Assembly: GCA_033239525.1 (NCBI GenBank)
Contig: BSYO01000011.1
Coordinates: 8,957,973 to 9,021,972, forward strand
DNA: 64,000 nucleotides
Reading direction: 5' to 3'
Origin: Nepenthes gracilis
Taxonomy: Eukaryota > Streptophyta > Magnoliopsida > Caryophyllales > Nepenthaceae
Shown here: positions 47,501 to 58,600 of the stretch, piece by piece
Numbering within the stretch: the stretch's first letter is position 1
How the letters are laid out: each line of letters begins with the position of its first letter
Position numbers and translations under genes: made by a program
Notes under the pieces: model-generated
Seen by the model: the letters and a program-made list of their open reading frames with translations, nothing else
Databases searched by the model: none
What the model was told of the DNA's origin: nothing

Positions 47501-47685
47501 CAAATGGGCCGATTTTGGATTCTATGTAGGAGGCTGGTCCATTTTTCATTAGGGAAGGGCCGATCTTGATTCATAGAAGGGAAGCCGGGCTTGATTACAA
47601 GACCAAACTGGATTTTCATGGGAGGAGGCCGGTTTGGATTTTTATGTATGCAGGCTGGTTAACATATTAAGTTTTGGATCTCACA
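44549..47685 (-). repeat. G2 5' LTR
   Basis: 3137 bp, minus-strand TGTGAGATCC at 47685 to CCGTCACA at 44549. TATA 47234-47243. Donor-like site CAG|GCAAGTG at 47145/47144 intact, acceptor AG lost. Array 45480-46970. Confidence 0.9.
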
Positions 47686-47690
47686 ACTCC

Positions 47691-48330
47691 CGTGACAACT
47701 GAAGGCTCCCAACCCAAGAGGAAGCCTCTTGCAACACTAGGATGGTGAGAACTAGCAACCACCCGGTCTAGAATCTCTCTCAAAACCACTCAGAGTTGAA
47801 GACTTTTCTCAATACGAAGAGGATTGCGTTCTCCCCTCAAAAAGATAGCCGCACGTGTTCAGAGGGGCCAGCGACAAACACTCGGCAAATATGTGGAGAT
47901 TGCTATTTACAATGGAGCTTCGGATGCAACCATCCCCTCGCAAATTCAAGATGCTGACCCTGTAACCCTACTATAGAAGTTCTAATTTGATGGATCATTT
48001 AGATCACTTCCATATGGTGTTGAGCTTCTAGGGCCTAGATGAAGCCACCATGTGTCTGTGCTTCCCTCTGACACTAAAAGGGGACACCTAGATTTGATTT
48101 TACTACTTACAGCCAAATTCGATCCGGACATTCTTATAGCTAGCTGTCAGCTTCCTATCGTAATTTGGCTCTGCTTAATGGGAGGAGAAGCAGTCTTGAC
48201 ACCCCGCCTATATCAAATAGGGGTCAAACGAAAGTCTGAAATACTTCCTAACCCGGTTTACCACTGAGTCCAGACAAATACCTTGGCTCATAAACGAGGT
48301 GAAATTGAATGCCTTCATATTGACTTTAGA
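47691..48330 (+). pseudogene. gag: T2 gag fossil (Tat type)
   Basis: Across shifts and stops at about 47920-48150: a start like IPSQIQDADP, then FDGSF, and DEATMCLCFPLTLKGD followed by words like FYYLQPNSIRTF. The same ordering (YDG, then FPLT.KG, then LP..SIRSF) is seen in T3 gag at 62997-63353. Element orientation is plus. Confidence 0.6.
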
Positions 48331-48331
48331 G

Positions 48332-48547
48332 TTAGGTAAGTTTTTCAAGCACGTGGCCCACCAGGACCTTATACAGTTCTTGAACGAAGAGGATATGAAG
48401 ACCACTACTTAAGTAGGCCTTGTATACAGTAATGAACCCACGCTGGAGATAGTAGGCTCTGTCATCTTCAGCTGACAGCTTGAACGGAATGGCACTCAAG
48501 GTATTATATTGTGTATACAAAGATACAACATCAGTGAAAGTAAGCAT
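48332..48547 (-). pseudogene. T2 antisense ORF fossil
   Basis: The minus strand, opposite to T2. The 71-residue frame contains YTQYNTLSAIPFKL, DDRAYYLQRGFITVYKAYL and SSGLHILFVQEL, aligning with T3's antisense ORF (LYEEYNIPKEIAFR, GFVTIYEAHLRSGIRLL). It is thus a second copy of the same extra gene in the same antisense arrangement. Extra ORFs of this kind are known from Tat elements; function unknown. Confidence 0.65.
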
Positions 48548-49866
48548 TGACCGGATTACATCAACACCCGCAAGATCTATGGAGAATTAGAGGGCAAACC
48601 AAAGTAAAACTATTTGAATCAAAAAAATAAAATGTGGGAAAGTGGCAAAGGTTCAGAGCTTAAATAGTCAATGCCCTAACCGTGAAGCGACATTATTTGG
48701 GAATATCAAAGAGGTGTGCCTCACAATGACAACGACACGTGCCCGTTCCGCGAGGCATCGCGGCATGTCAGTCACCTAGTGTCAGTAATGATGGTCTAAT
48801 GCTATGCCTCCCTGTGCAAATAGCTAACCCTTGACAAATTTGAATAGCAAATCAGTAGGACAGCGCAAGTTTCAAGGCCCCAGCACTCCATTTCCTAAAG
48901 TGGCAAAACTAGCAACGTGCAATCTCGGTGGGCCCGAGGGAGATTCGACTGACCTACATCCCAACCAAGTGTTCGGGATGGATCGTCTCAGTCAGGATTG
49001 CTAGAAGACCCGATTGCCAACAGCTCGAGAGATCTATTTCATCGTCGTCAAGCAACAAAAGTAACATTCAAGCAGTTCAATTATTCACATCATGCAACAA
49101 GGACAAAAAGGCTCAAAAAGTTCCATTCAATAATTCTTGTCATAAAGTACAAGCTTAGCACAACTAACGTACAACTCAAAAGAAAAAAAAACCCTCTATC
49201 TTCTCCAAACCGGGGAGGCATTGCTATAGGAGACTCCTTAATCTGATGAGAGGAAAAAAACCTCAAATTTGAAAAGGCTGTCACACTACCCGCGAGTACA
49301 AAAGAACCACCTGGCCCCGAGGAAATAGAAGATTGACCATCCCAAAGCCTAATTATGACTCGTTGGGCAGGCCACAGTGAAGGAAAAACCTGGCCCAGCT
49401 AAAGCAAGGTGACGGGCTCAACTCTATGACGGATGTGAAAAAGAGTAATCAAAGTGGTTCCCCATATGGAAAATGGTAACCAAAGCAAATTTCCTATGCA
49501 TCTCGGGATTTCTCCTTCGAACATCGGGGATGAACTTCCTCTGATCCTTGCTATTGGTAGCACAGGCTCTATGCTACCTCCAAACCCTCATGCTACTTGG
49601 TTGGTGAAGATGGATCGTGATGCAAGGTATAGCAAGCCTCTCCATTAATAGTGAGCAGAAAGATCAGCAAGCTATTAATGCAAAGGATTTCTTACACCAG
49701 TATTATCCATAGAGAATTACCGAGTGTAGAGAATCAAATCCTTGCTAACTAAATGGCAATTTGACAGGCCATATGTGAAAGGAACGATCGAGGGAGATGA
49801 CAATTGGTGTCCCATTAGTAAACATGTCGAGAGTTGAAAATTTAAACCTCTCGACATGGAGGCTAG
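48548..49866 (+). other. T2 3' internal region
   Basis: No protein recognised. Ends with an 11-bp perfect inverted repeat, catgtcgagag (49823-49833) and ctctcgacatg (49848-49858), followed by the purine-rich tract gaggctag and the 3' LTR. Confidence 0.55.
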
Positions 49867-50810
49867 TGATGGGTGTGGCCATAAATGGGCCAGCCCGAAA
49901 ACCTAGCCCACTGAAGGGGGAAGGGCCCACGAAGAGGCAGACCACGGCATGGCCTCATGAGCCTGAGAGCTAGGTAGAAATGTAGTATGACCAGGTGGGT
50001 TGACTCAAGACCGTCCAACGAGAAACGGGCAATTAGGGTTGATCCACGGAGACCCCTTCTGTTCACCAACCGGTAAGCAAGACAACTCAGTATAAGTATA
50101 CAAATAATACTTGCCATAATTGTCTAGGATAGCATGGTAAATATTCTCAGAATTTCATCCAGAATTACAAATCTCTCCCAGAATGACAGTTACAACTTAT
50201 CAAATCTCCCTAGAAGGCAATTGTCACATAGTGATCTACGTGATCACCCTAGTAAAGGATAGAGTATCCTTAGGTAGCCACAGTTAGCGAACTGATCGCC
50301 AAGACAACTCAGTGAATTTTCTAGGGCAACTGACCACCACTCTTGGTGCTCAAGTAAGGCTAAACCAGTTTCAACATTATAAATATCCATTCCACTCTGC
50401 GGGAAGGGGAGAGCAATCCTTACCCTTAAGTACCTAGGAAAATCAAAGTACTATCTCCCTCTCTTAAGCTACTCATCTCCTGAGTGCACCCTCACACAAA
50501 ATCGCTCCCCGCTAAGCATAACTGTTGAAGCGACGCCCTCCAGTTCCACACTCAATCTCTCCTCCTTCTTGCATTCACACATTGTTTGCATCTTTTATCT
50601 TTTTCTCTTTAACAAAAAGATTTCTAATTTGAATGTAAGATGATATACCATGGAGCAAGTTTCATCGTCCTCCGAACTCTTATTGATTTGTTGTAGTATG
50701 AAGGATCCAGATTATCGGGAATGGAGATTAAACCCACCTTAATTTGACTCACTAGAAGAGATCATATGGCTCCTTAACCTGTACAGCAATTCAAATCCAA
50801 GGACACATTA
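49867..50810 (+). repeat. T2 3' LTR
   Basis: 944 bp, TGATGGGTGTGG to GGACACATTA; flanked by AAATT. Clearly diverged from the 5' copy. Confidence 0.87.
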
Positions 50811-50815
50811 AAATT

Positions 50816-51384
50816 CTATCAAAATATTATTTTAAATTTTACAAATGTTTATATTTACATACTTATAAAATAATATTCTTATAATTACAAATTGTTAAAA
50901 GATGTGTGTATAAGCAAAATTTAGAAAGCCATGAAAAATTCTATTTTGTAATCCATAAAAACTTATTTTAAAAATACTATTTTTATATTTTTATGTTTTC
51001 TAAGATCCATTTAAAGTTATAAAATTAAAAATTTATCCTTTTCAACTTCACCAAGACCACATTTGGTTGTATATGAAATTTAAATATAGAGTTTAAATTT
51101 TAGACCCAATTCTAATATTGTTATTTAACTTCACGCAAAACTAAAATTCTAAATTTATGTTCTATTTCCTTAAATTTAAATAATAGTGTATGGCAAATCT
51201 TTATAATTTTTAAAAGTAAAGTAAAGAGTTATAATTTTAAGGCTAAGAATTATATGTTGATTAGATATAACAAAAGTAAATAATATAATATCCGTTGAAT
51301 AAAATATTATTACTTATTTTGGTTGGTAGAGATGGGCTAATCATTGTTTTATTTTTTAATTAATTTTTAAAAATTATATAAAAA
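50816..51384. other. AT-rich original locus sequence
   Basis: Very AT-rich, no open frame or repeat recognised. Probably continuous with 24163 on the left before T2 inserted and with 52363 on the right before S3 inserted. Confidence 0.5.
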
Positions 51385-52362
51385 TGATTTTTCCTAGATT
51401 TGGATAGCTACACAAATTAGAAAACTACTTGATCCTTCTCAGCAAGTTGAATTAAAGCGAATCTGATTTTCATTTCTGATAACCTGGATTCTGCAAACCA
51501 AAATAAAAAAAAAAGAAGATATTAGAGGATGGCAAAACTTGCTCCCTAATATATCCTCTAATACTCAAGTGAGAAATCTTTCTATGATGAAGAAAAAAAT
51601 AAAGGATACATGGTGCGTGGATGCACAAAGGAGGGGGTTGAATGTTGACTGGAGGACTAGGCACTGATAGATGTGCTCGGCGGGGAGCAATTTTTTAAAT
51701 AGTTTACAGCCGTGGGTTGAGTGGCTTAAGAGAGGGAGAAAGCTTTTTGATCCTTCTAGGATGCTCGTGGGCTAGAATTTTTTGGTTCCCTTTCCTGTAG
51801 GAGTGAGGAGGTATTTATAAAATTTGAGCTAGTGCGGCCAATGCCGGTTGCCCTAGTAGAGCTGTTGTGCTGTCCCAGTGATCATGTGTAAAGTGCATAT
51901 GGTAACTTTTGTCTTTTTGAAAATATTTCCGAGTTGCATTCGACTTCTTGGAGTGATATACCATACGAGTGAATATTTTATGGATATTTATTGGGCTGCT
52001 AGGACAGTTATTGTAACCATATTATAACAGGTTCTGCTTGCTTGCCTATGTTGTACTATCGGGATTGTTGGCAACCACCCAAGATGAGCAACCACAGGTG
52101 CAGTGCTGTGCACAACTCTATTCACTCGCTTCCTACTGAACCGATCCGTGTTGACCCATATGGGGCATCCGCTTCACTACTTGGGCTTCTAGTTTGACAA
52201 ATCACATGATGGGTTGTCGTCCTTCTGGCTCTTCCGCTTTCGGTGGGTTGAATTGTCCACCGCAACGCCTCCTGGGCCTTGCCCCTGGGAAAACATCCGC
52301 TAGGCCACTGTTACCCTTATAGGGTGTGTTTTGGGCCGACTTGCACTCTATCAGACCCATCA
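51385..52362 (-). mobile_element. S3: solo Tat LTR
   Basis: The minus strand starts TGATGGGTCTG at 52362 and ends AAAAATCA at 51385 (978 bp). It matches the T2 LTR: ttgagtattagaggatat, then 'gagcaagttttgcc', then tcctctaat and the 'atccaggttatc' words. Flanks AAAAA and AAAAG, a near duplication. It lies in otherwise unannotated AT-rich DNA. Confidence 0.75.
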
Positions 52363-53384
52363 AAAAGAGTATTATATAAAAATTTAAAAGTTAATACTCT
52401 AATAAAGATTGTAATCTAAATTTATAAAGTATTATTTATATCCAAAAATAAGATTTTATAAAACTATATTATAATATTTTCTGTATATTAAAAAAATTTA
52501 TAATTTATATTAAGCTGCTTATTTATTTTATTTCTATATATGGAATAAAAAATTAAACATATCTTAAATTTATTTTTCTCTAAAAATTATAATTTCTTAT
52601 AAAAATCAAACCATAAGATCTAAATTTTATCTAATTTTAATTTTTTAAAAAATTAAATCAAATTTATATTTTTAAATTTTAATTCTAATTTTATAATCTA
52701 AACATAATTAAAATTTGAACAAATTTGAACACCTATTTAGAAATTTCCGTTCTCATGAATAATTTTTCTAAAAAAAGGTAGTCTCAATTATGTATTTTAC
52801 TACTGAACAAAACCTAAGATTGCTCTATTTTTATTATCTTTTCTCTTTTTTTATTTATTATTGATCCAAGAATTAATATTGTGAGTTAAATTAATTTGTG
52901 TTGAATTCTCAAACTTTCTATTCGAATATTGCATACTACAATGTGAAATAAAAGTTTAAAGAATACGACACTAATTCATCAATTTATTTTTGAAATTTAG
53001 TTAGTAGTTCTTTTTAAAATATAAAAGGTTAAAAAGTAATGAAAAAGAGAGAAAAAATGGAGAGGAAGGACTTAACTTCATAATTTGTAAAAAAAATAAT
53101 TATTTAGAAGGTTTTTGCTCTATTATTGCTCTACAACTTCTATTTTTATTTTTAGAAAAAGTAAATATATTTATAATTATATTATTAATTGGTGATATTT
53201 TCAAAATGAAACAATAGATCAGATCTAAATGATTATCAATTGAAAGCTTAATAATTTAACTATTCTTATGTATATTTTCATTTAGAGGTTTTTTTAAGGC
53301 AATTCATCAAATGAATCTAATTCATGATGGCTTCCTAAAAAGAAATAATAAATCACGATCTGAATAATTATACCAATTAAAAAT
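52363..53384. other. AT-rich original locus sequence
   Basis: No gene, long repeat or element recognised between S3 and T3. Simple A/T-rich sequence on both strands. Confidence 0.5.
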
Positions 53385-54470
53385 TGATGCGTACCTGGAT
53401 CCGATTTCGAACAGATTCAGGTCGACTCGGTCGTCCGGATCCGGTTCCGTTCATCGAGTCTGGACCCTGCACACCACTACAACAAACAAGAGGTCAAGTA
53501 TCGGCAGGATGTTATCCCACTGAAGATACTCCGACGCTTAAGTCAACAATACGCCTTTGAATTTTAAGAAGGTAACCGAAAATGAGAGTTGAGATAGAGA
53601 GGGAGATTGAGGTAGGAAGGAGTGTTCATCTTTAGATATAAGAGACGTTATTACAACTCATCAAGAGCGCAGTTTGCCGACTCAATGTTCACGGGGAACA
53701 AGCGGGAAGCTAAGTCCTGTAAGCGTGAAATCTCTGAAGGACGGAACTCGGGAGTGGGAGAAGTCTTTGGAATTTGAAGGCTTGGAGTGTGATTACTATA
53801 ATAAACAATTGTGTGCTTAGGGGCAAGCGTTAGTATGCTGAAAGATTTCTCCGTCGTAGTTCTTTGTTGTTTTTGTTCGTATCCCCCCCAGAATGGAGAC
53901 TCTGTGAGGTTATATAAATAGTGGGCAGGGTGACCTTTTCATTAGCCAAGAAGGCGCGATTCCTGCATCGTGTTGGGTGGCCTTCATTAAGCAGGAAGAC
54001 TTGACTTATGCATTCTGCTGGGATTGTTTCTTCTTTCTAAGTGTGTAGCAGTTCTCCAAATTATTTGCCTTCCTTCTGCGTTTCTATTACTGTTAGAGTC
54101 CATTGTAGGCAGGAAGAGAGAATCTGGCGCCTTTCTCATGGGAAGGGCATCGAATCTGTTGATGCCCTCTTTAGTAGAGATTGGCTTCAAGGAAGGCACG
54201 AAATCAAAGAAAGGGACCGTTGCTTGTCATGTACGGAAATGTCTGCCAAACTATGCCTGACCCATATAGGATTTTTACATTTTTTCAGTTTGCTGCTACA
54301 GTATTCCCGGTCAACAGAGATGTTGACCGTCTTGAGAGAATGCATTGACCGCCTAGCCGGCCTTCCACACGGTCAACGCGATACGTTGACCGTCTGAACG
54401 TGCATCTAGGCTTTCTTGGATTTTGGGCCGTTTTTCTTGTTGGGCCTGTCTGCTATGGGCTTACCTATCA
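53385..54470 (-). repeat. T3 3' LTR
   Basis: 1086 bp, minus-strand TGATAGGTAAG at 54470 to GTACGCATCA at 53385. The left end aligns with 63938-64000. Contains hairpin 53493-53535 and two palindromic GGTCAAC pairs at 54308-54329 and 54370-54392, near its minus-strand start. Confidence 0.85.
53493..53535 (-). other. Conserved Tat LTR hairpin (T3)
   Basis: gtcaagtatc (53493-53502) can pair with gatactccgac (53525-53535), allowing one bulge. It occupies the same place, beside 'gcttaagtc', as the gtcggagga/tcctctgac stem in T1, with different bases. Confidence 0.5.
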
Positions 54471-54520
54471 CTAGCCCTCCATGCCGGTGGTTTGGATTCT
54501 AGCCTCCGGCATATTCATGA
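54471..54520 (-). other. T3 polypurine tract and adjacent hairpin
   Basis: The minus strand has ATGCCGG, an 18-nt loop, CCGGCAT and GGAGGGCTAG, then the LTR start TGAT. T2 has the same order with different stem bases (49823-49858, gaggctag, TGAT). Confidence 0.65.
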
Positions 54521-56161
54521 TGGGATACATTTGTTGTTTGCTAATGGTGTTGGAGTCGTTGACCGTCTGAAGGGGAACCTCACATAATTCCAAACTGTTA
54601 ACTGGATTTGTTGATCGTTTTTGGGAAGCTTCTGGGCAACTTGGAGAAGGAAGTGTTGGCCATTAGTCGTCCTGTTAGAAAAAGTGTGCCACATGTCTTC
54701 ATGCGGTGTATTCAGGATCACAGTATTTAATAAGCCGGAGGATCTAATTCGATAGTTCCCTTTTAGGAAGTGACACGTGGCGGTAATGATGGCACATGCT
54801 TTCGAGGCGGTTTTGTGTTCACACTGGCCTTTAAGTTTCCCGTTCGTTTCGTTTTGAATTTTCCTACGCCTTCCTTTGTTTCTTCGTCTTCCTTAACCCG
54901 TAGCAGTGAAATAGAAAAAACCCTAGTCGATTTTCTGACCATGGCCTCCGTCGCCAATATCGCCTCCGTCCTGAGAGAGAATGATGTGAAGGTATTGTAT
55001 GAAGAATATAATATCCCAAAGGAGATCGCCTTCCGTGTTCTTGGGAAGGACGACATGGCTTTCCTGCCACTTGTGGGCTTTGTGACCATATACGAGGCCC
55101 ATTTGAGGAGTGGGATCCGTCTTTTGATTTCATATGAGTTAATGTCAGTCTTTCAGGCGCTTCGGGTCCCCATTGCACAGTTCCATGCCAACACCATCCA
55201 ATATCTGTGCTCCTTCTACATATTCCTCCATCAGCACTCGAAGCTATTGACAATGTCGATGGTTAGAAGGCTCTTTAAGCTTAACCAGGGAGAAGAGTGG
55301 ATTTCTCTATCCCCACGCGGCAGTCTTAGGATAAGTACGGTCATATATGACTTTCTGAAGAATAGGAAGAACCGGTTCTTCTTCATCAGTGTGACTGAGT
55401 CTTGGCCGTTAGCCAGGGAGTGGGCCCAGGTGCATGATGTGTATACAGGGGCGCCTTCTGAGGTTAAGACGGCGTCCCTGTCTTGGTTGGTCAAACTTAT
55501 TGAGGATCACCTTAGGAATTTCCGGAGAGACCACTTGGTCTCCCGTATTGAGGCCAAGAAGGCCAAGTGGGGGCTTCTCTCTCCCGTCCAGAAATTCAAG
55601 GTCTCACCGTTAGAGGTCCTACTGGGGAAGAAGAGGAAAAAGGGCTTTCTCATAGGTCCTCGGCCGTCTGATACCAGTCCCTCTAGTCCAAGGCAAAAGA
55701 GGGCGACCTTGGTGGCACCTTCTTCATCATCCTCATGACTAGACTATCTCTCCGCCGGGTGCTTTGCAGATGTAGGCACCGCTTTCTGGATTGAAGCAGA
55801 GCTGGCTTTAGAGGCCTATGATGCCAAGTTGAATGCTAGGGCAAGTGACGGTGCTGTTCTTGCAAAGCCTGCGCTGGTGGGGTTGACTCAAGATCCATCT
55901 GTTGGAGTGCTTGGGCCGCAGGAGTTGTCCATTGGATCTTCTGCTGTGGAACTGCGGACTGAGCAGCAGGAGACAGTTTTAGAGCCTCCCACTGTTTCTG
56001 AGGAGCCAGCTAGGATGGAGGATATTTCAGATGAGTAGTTGGAGGAGCTCTTGGCGGAGGTCATTTCCAGCCCTGCCCACGAGGGCTCTATTCCTTGCTC
56101 ATCGCCTTTGGTGCCAGGTCTGCACGCCAGATCAGACAGGCTAGCACGAAGAATTTGAGAG

Positions 56162-56230
56162 GTATAAATTGTGTTACCTACCTTGTCTTTATGTTTGCCT
56201 TTTCTAACCCCCACTTTTTTTTGTGTGCAG
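56162..56230 (+). other. Intron in the T3 antisense ORF
   Basis: GAGAG|GTATAAATT ... TTTTTTTTGTGTGCAG|GCTGAT, 69 nt, T-rich. Removing it joins two codon boundaries (phase 0) and keeps the reading frame, giving ADNVMAQVLEYRKIPDV after the join. The intron itself is AT-rich unlike its neighbours. Confidence 0.65.
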
Positions 56231-56296
56231 GCTGATAATGTAATGGCCCAAGTCCTAGAATATAGAAAAATCCCCGATGTCAAGTTACAATTACAA

Positions 56297-57298
56297 AGGA
56301 TGGTGATCCGGTCAACAAGGTGTTGACCAGAAGGCGTGAACAATTGCAAAGGATGGTAATCTGGTCAACGTAAAGATGTTGACTGGAAGGCCTGAAGAAG
56401 GTGTAATCCGGTCAACGTAAAAGGTTGACCGGAAGGCGTATTCCGCACAACAAGTGTGCCCGGAAGGCGTGATCCGGTCAACATAAAATATTGACCGAAA
56501 ATCATACATGAAAGGAAGGAAGGGAAGGAGAACGGTAATCTGGTCAACGCCAGTAAGTTGACCGAATTGGAATTAAATGAGAAATGTATACCTGACGAAG
56601 TCAATTAATCTAGAGATTAATGAGGAAACTCATTGGACACATAAAATCGTAAATAACTCTGGAAATTTAAGAAGGAGACTGTTGAGAAATGAAGAATCGT
56701 AATAATGTGAAAATTTAAAGCCATAAATGATATACTTTAGTGTGGCTAACTCAAACGACGGCCGTTAAGATCTATAAATAGAACCAGAGGAGTAAGAATT
56801 AGTCACGCAATAGAGTTTTGGAAAGAAAGAGACCAAAGGTTCCAGGCGAAGTAAAAGAAATTCAGGCAAGAGTACTCACCCCTGTTTTCAAGTTCATGAT
56901 TATGCATGATTTCTACACTAGTATATCTGATATTATATGAACTTATATGATATTATTCTATTCCTTTTATATCTGATGCTTGAAGTATGATTATTGTTCG
57001 ATAATTGCATGTTTAAGGAAAAGACTTTATGATGTTTGGTTTTGTTCTGCTGGAAGAATGATTTTCTATCGATTTAAATGAACTATGATCATTGTATCAT
57101 TAAAGAAAAGAACTTCGTCCAAAGAACTCCGGTCTCTTTATGAACAAAGTACTCCGTCCTCTTTTGAAAAGTACTCCAGTTTTGAGGAAGAGGAACTCCA
57201 GCCTTTACATCTTTAAAGAAGCACTCCGTCTTTAAGAAGCACTCCGTCCTTTTGTTTTGAAATGAACTCCGGCCTTAACAAAAGAGAGCTCCGGCTTT
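56297..57298 (+). mobile_element. Chromovirus LTR fragment in the antisense ORF
   Basis: Five GGTCAAC/GTTGACC palindromes at about 50-65 bp spacing (56308-56563), TATA box CTATAAATA (56772-56780), TTCAG|GCAAGAGTACTCACCC (donor-like, 56865/56866) and the start of an ACTCCGG array. It matches the first ~1 kb of a G3/S2-type LTR but lacks both termini, and no duplication was seen at the ends. Confidence 0.75.
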
Positions 57299-58019
57299 GA
57301 GGCGGAGAACGAGAGCCTGAAGGCGGAGAACGCTTGTTTGAAGGAGGAAAATGAGTGGGTTAAGGGGCGCTATCAGCTCGTAGAGTAGATGGCCACCCTG
57401 GAGAATGATCTAAGCCTCCGTATTCGTCCTCACGAGGTCGCGGACATGATGCTGTCGCAGTTGTGGGAAGGGATCAACATTAGGCAGCGTATTGTGTGGC
57501 CGGTTGATCCTGACTTTCCCGTAGATCTTATCAACTTGTCAAACTGGTCAGCATAACACCGCGATAGCCTTGTGGGGGAGCCATGGGACAGACATGGGCC
57601 ACTATCGCCCCTTTAGTTTTTGATGATTGTAGTTTTTTTATTGGTACAATTATGTAAATGGACTTCACCATAAGCAGTAATACGAGCAACTTTGTGCATT
57701 TCACATATTTTGCTTTTTTACAGCTGTTTTTTGCTTATATTTTGTTCCTTTGTTGTTCTGGGCGGCCAACTGGGCGGGCTTCTTATGAGTTGGCCTCCCA
57801 CCTTGTTTTGGGTGTTCATGGCATTTTCAAAGGAGTGGAGTCCTTGGGTGCGTTCTCTAGGCTGTCACTTGTGTTAAGTCAGCCTAGTATCCACCTGCGA
57901 GTAAAGCTTGGTGGCGCTGCCCAAGTGCAGACTTGAGCGGCCAGTTTTGTGAAGCGTTTTGTTTCGGTTGACCATTGTTGACTGATCACGCTATCTCCTT
58001 GTGAAGGAGGTTGTCGCGT

Positions 58020-58245
58020 GTGCCGTGCTAGCCCCCTAAGATTTTTGACAACTAATGGGCCACTTGGATGACCAAGGTTTAGATACGACCACTCATGGGT
58101 CACCTGGATGACCAGGGTTTAAGTTTGGTCGGCTACTAGTCGCTCAAATGACCGAGACTCATGTACGACTACTTACGGGCCACTTGGATGACCAGAGTTT
58201 AGCTACGACCACTCATGGGCCGCCTGGATAACCAGGGCTTAGTAA
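58020..58245 (-). repeat. 39-40-bp array in T3
   Basis: Five units of 'gggccacttggatgacc' and 'agggtttagctacgaccactcat' on the plus strand, containing CCTGGATGACCAGG. Inverted, this is the T1 array of 19895-20065. It lies just after integrase, before the antisense ORF. Confidence 0.8.
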
Positions 58246-58600
58246 TGAGAGGGTGAAGACCCTCCCGACTTAGGGGCAGCCTAGGTCGTTTGAACCTGCA
58301 ACAAGAATCACACATATATGCACACCAAAGGAAAAAGGCAAACACAACATGCTAAAGGGAATACTTGTTTTACTAATTGAAACATGCATACAAATCATTA
58401 CATACAATTATACAGACTGCCTACCTGGGCCCTTATTGGAAGTAGCATTTGAGGTGGATTGCATTCCACGTCCGTTGGACCAACTTTTTGTCCTGGTAGC
58501 ATATGTTGTAGTAGCGGGCAATTCGGTGTTGGTAGGCCACTGTCTGCATTCTGGTGGCATTGTGAGCTTCTTCTAACAAGTCTAGGTGTTTTCAAATTTT

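Larger units (their letters stand above)
25555..47685 (-). mobile_element. G2: chromovirus, best preserved pol, host of G3
   Basis: Minus strand. 5' LTR 44549-47685, PBS, end of protease/RT linker, RT, RNase H (split by G3), integrase, chromodomain, polypurine tract, 3' LTR 25555-28621. Target duplication ACTCC at 25550-25554 and 47686-47690. Net length without G3 is about 9.3 kb. Gag and most of protease are absent: only about 150 bp separate the PBS from the RT linker. Confidence 0.92.
24169..50810 (+). mobile_element. T2: Tat element hosting G2, G3 and S2
   Basis: LTRs 24169-25114 and 49867-50810. Target duplication AAATT at 24164-24168 and 50811-50815. Its own internal sequence is only about 2.6 kb (25115-25549 and 47691-49866), holding a gag fossil and an antisense ORF fossil but no pol. 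It is the outermost shell of a four-level nest. Confidence 0.88.
54770..57556 (+). pseudogene. T3 antisense ORF (Tat extra ORF)
   Basis: On the strand opposite to T3 gag-pol, between integrase and 3' LTR. The likely start is M at 54941 (MASVANIASVLREND), or 54770 for the longest frame. 54770-55738 is open: LYEEYNIPKEIAFRVLG, GFVTIYEAHLRSGIRLL, FHANTIQYL, then a Lys-rich, Ser-rich end. The same frame continues after TGA (55736), TAG (56036) and TGA (56156), through an intron, and after the LTR fragment into a Glu/Lys coiled coil (ENESLKAENACLKEENE), TAG (57386), and VWPVDPDFPVDLINL, ending at 57554-57556. No frameshift separates these pieces. Function unknown. Confidence 0.75.

Noticed and set aside
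53870..53925. C-run followed by tatataaata as a promoter for the antisense ORF
   Set aside because: It lies inside the T3 3' LTR, 1 kb from the ORF, and TATA-like words are almost palindromic here, so the direction cannot be decided.
56297..57298. Complete solo LTR insertion
   Set aside because: Has U3, TATA and the donor-like site but lacks both TG and CA ends and any target duplication; called a fragment.
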